In this document: positions 21,376 to 30,298 of the stretch, in pieces
How positions within the stretch are numbered: the stretch's first letter is position 1
How the letters are laid out: each line of letters starts with the position of its first letter
Source of the DNA: Yimella lutea
Lineage (GTDB): Bacteria; Actinomycetota; Actinomycetes; Actinomycetales; Dermatophilaceae
Length of the DNA stretch: 64,000 bases
Reading direction: 5' to 3'
NCBI RefSeq assembly: GCF_006715095.1
Contig: NZ_VFMO01000001.1
Span: 2,604,001 to 2,668,000 of the forward strand
Program-made: the position numbers and the translations under genes
Notes under the pieces: generated by a model
Told to the model about the DNA's origin: nothing
The model's input: the letters and a program-made list of their open reading frames with translations, nothing else
The model's database searches: none

Positions 21376-23265
21376 TCAAAGGATGCGGATCTCATGCACC
21401 TGCGAGTTGTCGCCGTCCAGCAGCCAGAGGGAGCCGGAGAAGACCAGGAAGTCCACCAGCCGTGGCGGCACTCCGGCGATGGACGCACCCAGCGGCGCAT
21501 TCAGGTCGAAGTCGTACTTGGTGATCGTGCCCCCAGAGCCGTCGTGGATCCACACGCCGTCGTTGCCCAGGGCAGCGCTACCGCGCACGTTGTTCTCCAG
21601 GTCGGCGGCGGTCACCTTCGAGCCGCGCACCTGGGCCAGGCCGTTACCGCCGACGAACACTCGCCCGAAAGCAGCCACCACCTCGACGATGCCTGCGGGC
21701 AGGTCCACCCGTTCCCCGGCAGGCTGCCCGGTGGCCTCGTCGAGCGTTACCAGCGCCCGATCGCCGACACAGACGACGTAGACCTTGCCACCGGAGGCCG
21801 CGATTCCATCAGGACGGCTACCCACCTTGATGAGACCAGGGATGTTCTCACCGCTACGCATGTCGATCCTGCCGATGGCTTGCTGGCTCGGCACGACATA
21901 CCAGAGGAAGTCGGTTCCGGCGGCCGACCTGGAGATCGCGTGGTCGAGGCGGATGAGCTCACCGACCTCCCCGGTCGCGGCATCGACCGGCGTGAACGAA
22001 CTGGAGTAGTTCCACACCCACGTCTTGCCCTGGCCGAAGTGCAGGCTGCCCGGGCCACCGTTGACCTTGATCGAGCGCACCGTCCGGTTCGCGAGGTCGA
22101 TCCGACTCACCGTGCCGTCGTCGTAGTTCGCGGTCCACAACGCGCCGTCGCCGCCGGCGAGCCCTCTTGGGTTCGGGCCCACCGAAATCGCACCGGCCTT
22201 CAACTCACCGACCACTCCGGGCGAGGGGCCCGTGCCAGCGGGCTCGTCGTCCCGCGGGATCAGATACCAGCCGATGGCTCCGGCCGCCAGTGCCGCGGCG
22301 CCCGCCCCGGCTCCGAGCAGCACGCGTCTCGACGGCCCTCCGGGACGCGGCGCAGACATCATGGTGGAACCGCCGGGTCCATGGGTGGCATCTGCGCCGA
22401 CGAACGGCACCGTCGAGTGGACTGATCCACCGTCCACCAGAGCTGCTCGAGCAGCCTCGGCCAACGCGGTACACGAGCCGAAGCGTTGATCCGGCTGTTT
22501 GGCGAGGCCCTTGGCGACGACGTGAGCCAGTTCGCCCGGCAGCTGCGGTCTGATCGTTCGAAGGTCGGGCGGCGGAGAGTACAAGTGACCCGAGATCCGG
22601 GCGACCTGTCGATCCGCTGCGAACGGCACCCGACCGGTGAGCAGTTGGAACAGCACACACGCCAAGGCGTACTGGTCGCTGCGTCCGTCGACCGGATCCC
22701 CGTTGATCTGCTCGGGCGACATGTAGTCGACGGTGCCGATGGTCATCCCGGCAGCGGTCAGCCCGTTGTCACTGACCTCCTTGGTGATGCCGAAGTCGGT
22801 CAGGTAACTGTGCGGTCTGCCTCGACTTCCGCTCACCAGGATGTTGGCCGGCTTCACGTCCCGGTGGACGAGCCCGCGGGCGTGGGCGGCGTCCAGCGCT
22901 CCCGCGACCTGATGGACGATCTCCACCGCCTCCGCAGGCTCGACGCTTCCCTCCCGGATGACCTTCGACAGATCCGTGCCGTCGACGAACTTCATCGTGA
23001 GGTAGACGCGACCGCCTTCTTCCCCGGCATGCATGATCGGGACGACGTGCGGGTGATCCAACGCGGCCGCCAGCCGCGCTTCGCGGCGAAACCTGGCGAG
23101 GAACTCGGGGTCGTCGGCGACGTCGGCGTTCATCACCTTGATCGCGACGGTCCGATCGAGCGCGAGGTGCTGCGCCCGGTACACCGAGCCCATGCCGCCG
23201 CGCCCGGCCAGGCCGATGATGGACACTCCCCCGATCACGGTGCCAGGTGCAAGATCTCTCTCCAC
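21376..23265 (-). CDS. Membrane Ser/Thr protein kinase with C-terminal beta-propeller-like sensor
   Basis: Hanks-type kinase of 629 residues (PknD-like layout). The kinase domain (about 8-275) has the glycine loop GRGGMGSVY (21-29), Lys43, HRD at 134-136, DFG at 157-159 and GTVDYMSPE in the activation segment. One membrane helix (about 314-337) is followed by an outer domain (345-629) with recurring units such as ALWTANYDDGTVSRID and VYVVCVGDRALVTLD, typical of six-bladed NHL/lyase-type propellers. The GTG at 23263-23265 with CAGGA 7 nt upstream is preferred to a TTG 13 codons earlier. The ligand is unknown. Confidence 0.9.
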   Translation of the reverse strand: MERDLAPGTVIGGVSIIGLAGRGGMGSVYRAQHLALDRTVAIKVMNADVADDPEFLARFRREARLAAALDHPHVVPIMHAGEEGGRVYLTMKFVDGTDLSKVIREGSVEPAEAVEIVHQVAGALDAAHARGLVHRDVKPANILVSGSRGRPHSYLTDFGITKEVSDNGLTAAGMTIGTVDYMSPEQINGDPVDGRSDQYALACVLFQLLTGRVPFAADRQVARISGHLYSPPPDLRTIRPQLPGELAHVVAKGLAKQPDQRFGSCTALAEAARAALVDGGSVHSTVPFVGADATHGPGGSTMMSAPRPGGPSRRVLLGAGAGAAALAAGAIGWYLIPRDDEPAGTGPSPGVVGELKAGAISVGPNPRGLAGGDGALWTANYDDGTVSRIDLANRTVRSIKVNGGPGSLHFGQGKTWVWNYSSSFTPVDAATGEVGELIRLDHAISRSAAGTDFLWYVVPSQQAIGRIDMRSGENIPGLIKVGSRPDGIAASGGKVYVVCVGDRALVTLDEATGQPAGERVDLPAGIVEVVAAFGRVFVGGNGLAQVRGSKVTAADLENNVRGSAALGNDGVWIHDGSGGTITKYDFDLNAPLGASIAGVPPRLVDFLVFSGSLWLLDGDNSQVHEIRIL

Positions 23266-23352
23266 GGGGATATCCTGCCCTGCAGCGTGCGGCCAGACCA
23301 GCAACTCTCGGCCCGGTGAGTCCTTCGCGCTCCCACTGCTTCAATCTCGACC

Positions 23353-23691
23353 ATGAAATCCGAGCCGACCACCGAACTGTTCCACCTCGCCCTCCCTGCA
23401 GACTGGATCCTGGCGCAGGAACAGGGTGAGTACCGCGTCTCGACCCGTGGTGTCACCCTCGAAGTGCAGGGCTTCATCCACCTTTCGTTCCAGCATCAGT
23501 GGCCGGCCACTAGGCAACGGTTCTACGCCGACGTGGGGGATCTGCTGCTGCTCCACGTCGACGCCGCGGACCTCGAGATCGTCGTGGAGGTCGGCAATCC
23601 GGAGACCGGCGAGCAGTTCCCCCACCTGTACGGCCCCCTGCCGATCGAGTGCGTGACCGCCGTAGAACTGCTCCCGTACTTGCAGGTATGA
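23353..23691 (+). CDS. DUF952 family protein
   Basis: Small cytoplasmic protein of 112 residues. The pattern [11 protein letters not shown] near the start, GFIHLSF at about 40-46 and the final [12 protein letters not shown] match the DUF952 family, whose fold resembles a small ADP-ribosyl-handling or glutathione-transferase-associated domain but whose function is not settled. It is divergent from the kinase gene (87 nt between starts) and 43 nt before lpd on the same strand. The ATG has no strong ribosome site. Confidence 0.75.
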   Translation: MKSEPTTELFHLALPADWILAQEQGEYRVSTRGVTLEVQGFIHLSFQHQWPATRQRFYADVGDLLLLHVDAADLEIVVEVGNPETGEQFPHLYGPLPIECVTAVELLPYLQV

Positions 23692-23721
23692 CTCCGCGCC
23701 CACGCAGACGAACGGGCGGCG

Positions 23722-23727
23722 TACTCT
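23722..23727 (+). promoter_or_regulatory. lpd -10 box (leaderless)
   Basis: TACTCT lies 7 nt before the GTG at 23735. With no ribosome site between, the mRNA probably begins at or next to the start codon. Confidence 0.55.
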
Positions 23728-23734
23728 CGTGCTC

Positions 23735-25135
23735 GTGGCAGATCACTTTGACGTCGTTGTCCTTGGCGCCGGCCCCGGTGGGTACGTCGCCGCCATCCGC
23801 GCCAGCCAGCTCGGTCTGAAGACCGCCGTGGTCGAGAAGAAGTACTGGGGAGGTGTCTGCCTCAATGTCGGCTGTATCCCCAGCAAGGCCCTGCTCAAGA
23901 ACGCCGAACTCGCGCACACGCTGAACCACGAGAAGGAGAAGTTCGGCATCGTCGGCGACGCCTCCATGGAGTACGGCCCGACACACAAGCGCAGCCGAGC
24001 GGTTTCCGAGGGCATCGTCAAGGGTGTCCACTTCCTGATGAAGAAGAACAACATCACCGAGATCGACGGCTGGGGCACCCTCACCGGCCCGAACACGATC
24101 TCGGTCGAGGGCAACGACGGTGAGACCCGTGAGGTCACCTGCGACAACCTGATCCTCGCCACCGGCGCGACCACCCGCATGCTGCCCGGAGTGCAGGTGA
24201 GCGACAACGTCGTCACCTACGAAGAGCAGATCCTCGACCCGAACCTGCCGAAGTCGATCATCATCGCCGGCTCGGGTGCCATCGGCGTCGAATTCGCTTA
24301 CGTCATGGCCAACTTCGGTGTCGATGTCACGATCGTGGAGTTCCTCGACCGCATGGTGCCGACCGAGGACGAAGAGATCTCCAAGGAACTCGCCAAGCAC
24401 TACAAGAAGCTGGGCGTCAAGGTGCTGACCGGTACCAAGGTCGAGTCGGTCGAGGACACCGGCTCCGGCGTCAAGGTGACCGTCTCCCCCGCCAAGGGTG
24501 GAGCCGAGAAGGTGCTGGAGGCAGACCGCCTGCTGTCCGCCATCGGGTTCGCGCCGCGCCTTGAGGGGTACGGCCTGGACGCCATCGGTGTCGAGACCAC
24601 CGACCGCGGCGCCATCAAGGTGGACGACTACGGCCGCACCAACGTCGACGGCGTCTACGCCATCGGTGACGTCACCGGCAAGCTGATGCTCGCCCACGTC
24701 GCCGAGGCCATGGGCATCGTCGCGGCGGAAACCATCGCCGGCGCCGACACCCAGACAATCGACTTCCAGAACATCCCCCGCGCGACCTACTGCATGCCGC
24801 AGATCGGTTCCATGGGCCTGTCCGAGGCACAGGCCAAGGACGCCGGCCACGAGGTCAAGACCGCGAAGTTCCCGTTCACCGCGAACGGCAAGGCTATGGG
24901 CCTCGGCGAACCGGTCGGCTTCGTCAAGGTCGTCGCCGACGCCGAGCACAACGAGATCCTCGGCGTCCACATGATCGGCCCGGACGTCACCGAGTTGCTC
25001 CCGGCCGCCGTCACTGCCACCACTTGGGACCTCACCGCCGCCGAGATGTCGCGCGTCGTGTTCGCCCACCCGACCCTGGGTGAGGCGCTCAAGGAGGCCT
25101 TCCACGGCATCGAAGGCCACATGATCAATTTCTAG
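23735..25135 (+). CDS. lpdA: Dihydrolipoyl dehydrogenase (E3)
   Basis: FAD/NAD disulfide oxidoreductase that reoxidises lipoyl groups of pyruvate and 2-oxoglutarate dehydrogenase complexes. The 466-residue protein has the FAD motif [10 protein letters not shown] (11-20), the redox pair Cys42/Cys47 in [13 protein letters not shown], a second Rossmann motif [14 protein letters not shown], and the catalytic His445 in HPTLGE near the end. The GTG at 23735 is preferred over a GTG two codons upstream because it is 7 nt from a TACTCT -10 box. No E1 or E2 genes adjoin it. A hairpin follows at 25157-25195. Confidence 0.96.
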   Translation: MADHFDVVVLGAGPGGYVAAIRASQLGLKTAVVEKKYWGGVCLNVGCIPSKALLKNAELAHTLNHEKEKFGIVGDASMEYGPTHKRSRAVSEGIVKGVHFLMKKNNITEIDGWGTLTGPNTISVEGNDGETREVTCDNLILATGATTRMLPGVQVSDNVVTYEEQILDPNLPKSIIIAGSGAIGVEFAYVMANFGVDVTIVEFLDRMVPTEDEEISKELAKHYKKLGVKVLTGTKVESVEDTGSGVKVTVSPAKGGAEKVLEADRLLSAIGFAPRLEGYGLDAIGVETTDRGAIKVDDYGRTNVDGVYAIGDVTGKLMLAHVAEAMGIVAAETIAGADTQTIDFQNIPRATYCMPQIGSMGLSEAQAKDAGHEVKTAKFPFTANGKAMGLGEPVGFVKVVADAEHNEILGVHMIGPDVTELLPAAVTATTWDLTAAEMSRVVFAHPTLGEALKEAFHGIEGHMINF

Positions 25136-25156
25136 TTTTGCGGCTCCTTCGCACTT

Positions 25157-25195
25157 CGACCCCCTGGCAGGCACTTCGTTTCTGCCAGGGGGTCG
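25157..25195 (+). terminator. Terminator-like hairpin after lpd
   Basis: A perfect 14-bp stem (arms 25157-25170 and 25182-25195, 11-nt loop) starts 21 nt after the lpd stop. No T-run follows. Its right arm belongs to the repeat unit that recurs downstream. Confidence 0.6.
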
Positions 25196-25484
25196 ATGCG
25201 TCCCGCCGCGTGAGCCCTGCGCTGTGGTCACCCAGGTGCCACCACCGCGGCACACCGAGCCAGTCCTTCGACGAGGCATCGTTTCTGCCAGGGGGTCGAT
25301 GCGTCCCGCAAGGTGAGCCTTGCGCTTTGGTCACCCAGGTGCCACCACCGGCACACCGAGCCAGTCCTTCGACGAAGTCGTTCCCGCCAGGGGGCTCAGC
25401 CGTCCCCAGGGTGAGCCTCAATCCTGCGCTGGTTGAGCCGCGGACCCGACGAAGGAGGGCCCGCGCGCCGAAACCACGGTGAGA
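25176..25484. repeat. Tandem ~100-bp intergenic repeats plus an interspersed-type repeat
   Basis: The 415-nt gap between lpd and the next gene holds no credible gene. Unit 1 (25176-25278, 103 bp) is repeated at 25279-25377 (99 bp, a few changes) and partly at 25378-25420; each begins TCGTTTCTGCCAGGGGG or a close variant, the terminator arm. The tail (about 25427-25484, GCTGGTTGAGCCGC ... CGAAACCACGGTGAG) resembles, from memory, an interspersed repeat seen in many Micrococcales genomes. Beyond 25484 up to the oxidoreductase stop nothing is seen. Confidence 0.75.
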
Positions 25485-25550
25485 AGTGCTGGGACTGCGC
25501 CGCATTCGTCACAGTCTCGCGCGATCTCGATCGGTTGTTCCGTGAGGTGG

Positions 25551-26519
25551 TCACATGGTGAGGACGAGCTTGCCGAACAGGTCGCCGTCGATCATCCGCT
25601 CGAACGCTCCGCGGGCCTCGGACAGCGGGCGGACGGAGTCGATCACCGGCTCGATGCGACGGGAAGCCATGAAGCTCAGCAGGGCCTCGAGTTCCGAGCG
25701 AGTGCCCATCGTCGAACCCTGAATCCGCATCTGCTGGAAGAAGATCCGGGTGAGCTCCGCCTTGTCCGGTGCATCTCCCGACGTCGCCCCGGCGATCACG
25801 ATCGTGCCGCCCGGGCGCAGCGACTTCACCGAGTGCGACCAGGTCGCGGCACCAACGGTCTCGAGCACGGCGTCGACCCGGCGCGGCAACCGCTCCCCCG
25901 ACCCGAACGCGTCCTCGGCGCCGAGTTCGACGGCACGCCGGCCGCGCTCCTCGTCGCGAGAGGTCACGAACATCCGCAGTCCTGCGGCGCTGCCCAGTTG
26001 CACTGCGGCAGTGGCCACTCCACCACCCGCACCCTGAACGAGCACCGAGTCGCCGGGCTTCACGCCGGCCTGGACGAACAACATCCGGTACGCGGTCAGC
26101 CAACCGGTCGACACGCAGGCGGCGTGCTCCACCGCCAGCCCTTCGGGCAGAGGCACGAGATTCGCCGCGGGGATCCGCACGTACTCGGCGAGAGTCCCGG
26201 GGTACACCTCGGACAGCAACGATCGCTTCGGATCAAGCGTCTCGTCACCTGTCCACCCCGGGCTCGCGATCACGGTGTGCAACACCACCATCCGTCCGTC
26301 GTCCGTTTCACCGACACCATCACAACCGAGCACCATCGGCAGCCGTTCGGGCGATAGACCGACGCCACGCAACGACCAGACATCGTGATGGTTGAGACTG
26401 GCCGCCTTCATCCGCACCGACACCCACTCCGCAGGCGTGCTGGCTGGGACGATGTCACTGATCTCGAGAGCGGACAGTGGGTCGGCAGAGTCGGTGCGGG
26501 CGGCGTGAGCGGCGAACAT
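25551..26519 (-). CDS. MDR-family zinc-type/quinone oxidoreductase
   Basis: Medium-chain dehydrogenase/reductase of 322 residues. An N-terminal GroES-like domain (SLNHHDVWSLRG near 41-52, VLGCDGVG near 63-70) is followed by an NADPH Rossmann domain with GAGGGVATAAVQLG (about 153-166). The structural four-Cys lobe is missing, so it fits the quinone oxidoreductase or crotonyl-CoA reductase-like branch rather than classical zinc alcohol dehydrogenases. It is divergent from the acyl-CoA ligase gene, with a leaderless-type -10 box before its ATG. Substrate unknown. Confidence 0.82.
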   Translation of the reverse strand: MFAAHAARTDSADPLSALEISDIVPASTPAEWVSVRMKAASLNHHDVWSLRGVGLSPERLPMVLGCDGVGETDDGRMVVLHTVIASPGWTGDETLDPKRSLLSEVYPGTLAEYVRIPAANLVPLPEGLAVEHAACVSTGWLTAYRMLFVQAGVKPGDSVLVQGAGGGVATAAVQLGSAAGLRMFVTSRDEERGRRAVELGAEDAFGSGERLPRRVDAVLETVGAATWSHSVKSLRPGGTIVIAGATSGDAPDKAELTRIFFQQMRIQGSTMGTRSELEALLSFMASRRIEPVIDSVRPLSEARGAFERMIDGDLFGKLVLTM

Positions 26520-26525
26520 GGTGCC

Positions 26526-26531
26526 AGCCTA
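26526..26531 (-). promoter_or_regulatory. -10 box of the MDR gene (leaderless)
   Basis: The minus strand reads TAGGCT, then 6 nt, then the ATG at 26517-26519. No ribosome site fits between. Confidence 0.5.
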
Positions 26532-26659
26532 GACACACTGACCTCGACAATCCGTTGCCTCGTCCGCCCGGCCCGGCGTAGCGTGAGAGCAAATCCGGCC
26601 AGGCTGCAACGGAGCGTCCGTCGCACGTACGAATCCTGTTGCCGGACGGGAGGATTCGA

Positions 26660-28159
26660 ATGGTCAACATCGCCGGTGAAATCTGGGAGACCGCTGATCG
26701 CCAGCCGGAGCATCTCGCGGTTCGTACGCTGGATTCGCAACTCACCTTCGCCGAGCTGAAGGCTGCCAGTGCGGCAGCCGGCGGCTACTTCCGGCAGGCC
26801 GGAGTGCAGCCGTACGACCGCGTCCTGTTCATCGCGCCGACAGTGATGGAGTTCCCGATCACCTACCTGGGTCTGCACGCTCTGGGCGCAACGGTGATCA
26901 CTGCCAACACGATGTCGACCGCTGCGGAGCTGGACTACCTCTGTGAGGACGCGGGTGTCAGCCGTATCGTCGCGTACAGCCGGTGCGCGGATGCGTCCGG
27001 CGTGGTGGCCGAGCGCCGCGACCTACCGCTGGACATCATCGAGCCCGGCCATCGCTACGACACCGAGCCGCTGACCGCAGCGCACGATCACGACGCGAAT
27101 GCCACTGCGCTCATCCTCTACACCTCCGGCACGACGGGCCGCCCGAAGGGTGCCGAGCTGACGGCGGACAACCTGGTGCAAACGCCCAAGATGTTCGAGC
27201 CGGTGCTGCAGGTCGAACCCGGCGACAGGTTCGGCACGGGTCTGCCGCTGTTCCACGTCTTCGGTCAGTGCGTGGTGATGAACGCCGTGCTCGTCCAGGG
27301 GGTCACCCTCTCGATCCTGCACCCGTTCACCCCGCAGACGATGCTGCGGATGATCACCGAGCACGAGCTGACCGCCGTGTCAGGCGTCCCGACCATGTGG
27401 AACGCCATCCTGCACGCCGCGGGCGACTACTGCGCCGACGACTTCAAGCACCTGCGTGTGGCCAGCTCGGGCGGCGCGTCGCTGCCGGTCGAGGTGATCA
27501 ACGCCTTCAAGAAGAAGTTCGGCTGCGCGATCCTGGAGGGATACGGGCTCACGGAGTCCAACGGCACGGCGACCTTCAACGACATTCGGCGGGAACAGAA
27601 GGTCGGCACCGTCGGCCCGCCTCTCCCGGGTGCCGCCGTCGAGATCCGCGACCCGTCCGGGCAGCCGGTCGAGCCGGGCACCGTCGGCGAGGTCTTCATC
27701 ACCGGACCGATGATCTTCAAGGGTTATTGGAATCGTCCGGACGCGACCGCGTCCGACCTGCAGGACGGATGGTTGCGCACCGGCGATCTCGGCTCCGTGG
27801 ATGCCGACGGGTATCTGAGCATCGTCGACCGAGTGAAGGATCTCATCATCCGTGGTGGCTACAACGTCTACCCCCGCGAGGTCGAGGAGGTGCTCTACGC
27901 GCACCCCGAGATCGTCGAGGCCGCCGTCGTCGGTATCCCGCACGAGCACTACGGCGAGGAAGTAGCCGCTGTGGTCGTGCGCACCCCCGGCTCCACCCTC
28001 GACGCCGAAGGGTTGCGCGCCTACGCGAAGGAACAACTCTCGGCGTACAAGGTCCCGCACGTCATCACGTTCACCGACGCCCTGCCCAAGGGTGCGACCG
28101 GCAAAATCCTCAAACGCGCGATCGATCGCGCGTCCCTCGAAGCGCAGGAGCGGGCATGA
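26660..28159 (+). CDS. Acyl-CoA synthetase (AMP-forming, fatty-acid ligase type)
   Basis: ANL-superfamily ligase of 499 residues that activates a carboxylate through an acyl-adenylate to its CoA thioester. Motifs are the P-loop TSGTTGRPKG (155-164), GYGLTES near 294-300, the hinge region GWLRTGDLG and DRVKDLIIRGGYNVYPREVE, and the C-terminal catalytic Lys in PKGATGKILKR. GGGAGG lies 6 nt before the ATG at 26660. Its stop overlaps the start of the next gene as ATGA, so the two products are probably made together. The acid could be a fatty or aryl acid. Confidence 0.9.
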   Translation: MVNIAGEIWETADRQPEHLAVRTLDSQLTFAELKAASAAAGGYFRQAGVQPYDRVLFIAPTVMEFPITYLGLHALGATVITANTMSTAAELDYLCEDAGVSRIVAYSRCADASGVVAERRDLPLDIIEPGHRYDTEPLTAAHDHDANATALILYTSGTTGRPKGAELTADNLVQTPKMFEPVLQVEPGDRFGTGLPLFHVFGQCVVMNAVLVQGVTLSILHPFTPQTMLRMITEHELTAVSGVPTMWNAILHAAGDYCADDFKHLRVASSGGASLPVEVINAFKKKFGCAILEGYGLTESNGTATFNDIRREQKVGTVGPPLPGAAVEIRDPSGQPVEPGTVGEVFITGPMIFKGYWNRPDATASDLQDGWLRTGDLGSVDADGYLSIVDRVKDLIIRGGYNVYPREVEEVLYAHPEIVEAAVVGIPHEHYGEEVAAVVVRTPGSTLDAEGLRAYAKEQLSAYKVPHVITFTDALPKGATGKILKRAIDRASLEAQERA

Positions 28160-29118
28160 CCAGCATCCCCACCGTCACCGGCACCGTCGAGTCCGCAGAG
28201 CTCGGACGGGTGCTCGTGCACGAACACGTCTTCGTGGTGAACGAGGAGTACCGGCAGAACTTCCAGGGTGACTGGGACGAGGAGGGAAAGATCGCCGATG
28301 CGGTCCGCGACCTCAACGAACTGAAGGGACTCGGGATCGACACGATCCTCGATCCGACCGTGCTCGGCCTGGGCCGCTACATCCCGCGGATCCAGAAGAT
28401 CGCCGCACAGACCGACCTGAACATCGTCGTCGCGACCGGCGTCTACACATACAACGAGATCCCGTTCCAATTCCATTACAGCGGACCGGGATTGCTGTTC
28501 GACGTCCCCGAGCCGATGACCGAACTCTTCGTGAAGGACCTCACCGAGGGAATCGCCGACACCGGCGTCCGAGCGGGATTCCTCAAGTGCGCGATCGAGG
28601 AGCAAGGGATGACTCCGGGCGTCGAGCGCGTGATGCGAGCGGTCGCGCAGGCGCACGTCCGCACCGGTGCACCCATCACCGTTCACACCAACCCGCATAC
28701 CCGCTCGGGGCTGGAGGCGCAGCGCGTCCTGCGCGAAGAGGGCGTCGACCTGACCAAGGTCGTCATCGGGCACTCCGGCGACACGACCGACCTGGATTAC
28801 CTCGCCGAACTCGCGGACGCCGGATCGCTTCTCGGCATGGACCGGTTCGGTCTCGACGTGCTGCTGCCGTTCGAGGACCGAGTCCGCACGGTCGTCGATC
28901 TCGTCGAGCGCGGCTACGCCGAGAAGATCGTCCTCGCGCACGACGCGTCGTGCTTCATCGACTGGTTCGACCCTGAGGCAAAGCGGCAGGTGGTGCCCAA
29001 GTGGAACTTCCGCCACATCAGCGAGGATGTCCTTCCTGCCCTGCGCGACGGCGGCGTCAGTGACGACGACATCGAGACCATGTTGGTCGCGAATCCGCGC
29101 CGTTACTTCGAGCGCTGA
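28156..29118 (+). CDS. Phosphotriesterase-family metal-dependent hydrolase
   Basis: TIM-barrel amidohydrolase-fold enzyme of 320 residues. Metal ligands expected for the family are visible: HxH at 22-24 (VLVHEHV), the bridging Lys in GFLKCAIEE near 143, His in VHTNPHTRSG near 175, His in VIGHSGD near 204 and Asp in LAHDAS near 262. Members include phosphotriesterases and lactonases; true activity is unknown. ATGA overlap with the acyl-CoA ligase suggests joint action, for example hydrolysis of an ester or lactone followed by CoA activation of the acid (inference). Confidence 0.85.
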   Translation: MTSIPTVTGTVESAELGRVLVHEHVFVVNEEYRQNFQGDWDEEGKIADAVRDLNELKGLGIDTILDPTVLGLGRYIPRIQKIAAQTDLNIVVATGVYTYNEIPFQFHYSGPGLLFDVPEPMTELFVKDLTEGIADTGVRAGFLKCAIEEQGMTPGVERVMRAVAQAHVRTGAPITVHTNPHTRSGLEAQRVLREEGVDLTKVVIGHSGDTTDLDYLAELADAGSLLGMDRFGLDVLLPFEDRVRTVVDLVERGYAEKIVLAHDASCFIDWFDPEAKRQVVPKWNFRHISEDVLPALRDGGVSDDDIETMLVANPRRYFER

Positions 29119-29428
29119 TCGGTCAGCTCTCGCTCGGATCCTTCAGGCAGAGCGTCACCGCCGAACGCGTCGAGCTCGAAGTGCTGCGGGTCGATGGCGC
29201 AGCGGTCGGATCCGGCTCCGAGTCGCCACCCAGCTCGGATCGAGTGCGTCGAGACGATACTGACCGAACTGCCGAGGAAACTCCTGTTCGGGCATCCGTC
29301 ACTTCCCCTTGTCCATCGAGGTCTCGACGGGACCTCACCCCGGTCCCGCCGAGGCCTCACCGAGGCCTCACCGAATCGTGCGCCATTGTGCTCGGTCGAC
29401 AGGGCGATCGCTCGGATATCGTCGCGAC
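29119..29428. other. 310-nt gap without a clear gene
   Basis: This stretch separates the hydrolase from the patatin gene. An 11-bp unit CCGAGGCCTCA occurs twice in tandem (29349-29370). A minus-strand frame of 85 codons (29103-29360) ends in a stretch that looks faintly protein-like (DRCAIDPQHFELDAFGG), overlapping the hydrolase stop; it has no recognised relative or ribosome site and may be a gene remnant. Nothing else is seen. Confidence 0.4.
29417..29422 (+). promoter_or_regulatory. -10 box of the patatin gene (leaderless)
   Basis: TATCGT is followed by 6 nt and then the GTG at 29429, matching the start spacing seen at many genes here. A TCGACA (29396-29401) with a 15-bp spacer is a weak -35. 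Confidence 0.45.
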
Positions 29429-30298
29429 GTGTCCCCCGCCGTTCATGACGATCCTCGCGCCGCCCCCGTCAGCACACCGCGCACCGCCTTCGTCCTCGGT
29501 GGCGGCGGTGTGTTGGGTGCCACCCAGATCGGCGCCCTACGAGCCCTGGTCGACCACGGCATCACCCCGGACGTCGTCCTCGGCACCAGCATCGGGGCGA
29601 TCAACGGGGCGGCGTTCGCCGGCAGACCGGACGCGTCAGGTCTCGCCGATTTGGAGGACCTGTGGACACAACTGACCACGGTGCGCGGACTGCGCGACCG
29701 AGCGGACTATCTGCGCCGTCCTCGCGGACGAGACCTACGCACTCACCTCTACCCCTCCGGCGGGCTGCTCAAACTGCTGCGTGACGAACTGCCGGCCCGA
29801 TCGATCGAAGACCTCCCGGTGCGCTTCCAGTGTGTGGCAGCGAGCGTCGAGCAGGCGAAGGCGCACTGGTTCACCAAAGGACCGCTCGCCGAAGCAGTCG
29901 TCGCATCCTGTTCGGTACCAGGGATGTTCCCGCCGTTTCGGATCGGCGACGAGCACTTCTTCGACGGCGGTCTGGTGCACTCGATCCCCGTCGGCCGCGC
30001 GATGCTGCTGGACTGCGACCGAATCTTCGTGATGCACGTCGGTCGGGTCGACCGCGCGCTGCGCGCCCCCAGATGGCCCTGGCAGGTGGGTCAGGTCGCG
30101 TTCGAGATCGCCCGGCGCCACCGGTATCTGGAGGAGATCGAGTCGGTACCGGACGAGATCGAACTGATCGTGCTGCCGACCGGCACCGAAGCGGCACCGT
30201 CCGTGTCCTTCGGCCAGATGTCGAACACCGCCGTCCGCCGCCGGATCGACGACGCCTACGACGCGGCGTCCGCACACCTGACCGGCCTGCGCCGGTGA
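29429..30298 (+). CDS. Patatin-like phospholipase
   Basis: Lipid acyl hydrolase with a Ser-Asp dyad. The 289-residue protein has the oxyanion loop GGGGVLG (24-30), the nucleophile Ser54 in GTSIG, and the partner Asp179 in FDGG, in canonical order. The GTG at 29429 is chosen because it follows a -10 box by 6 nt and gives a family-like N-terminus; the open frame to 29309 runs through low-complexity intergenic sequence. No signal peptide is seen. It ends as GTGA overlapping the next gene, an acyltransferase. Confidence 0.9.
   Translation: MSPAVHDDPRAAPVSTPRTAFVLGGGGVLGATQIGALRALVDHGITPDVVLGTSIGAINGAAFAGRPDASGLADLEDLWTQLTTVRGLRDRADYLRRPRGRDLRTHLYPSGGLLKLLRDELPARSIEDLPVRFQCVAASVEQAKAHWFTKGPLAEAVVASCSVPGMFPPFRIGDEHFFDGGLVHSIPVGRAMLLDCDRIFVMHVGRVDRALRAPRWPWQVGQVAFEIARRHRYLEEIESVPDEIELIVLPTGTEAAPSVSFGQMSNTAVRRRIDDAYDAASAHLTGLRR

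Noticed and set aside
23510..25279. 589-codon minus-strand open frame
   Set aside because: It is antisense to lpd, which has Cys pair, FAD motif and His-Pro motif intact.
29309..29428. N-terminal extension of the patatin frame
   Set aside because: It translates low-complexity intergenic sequence with tandem repeats; the GTG at 29429 has a -10 box.
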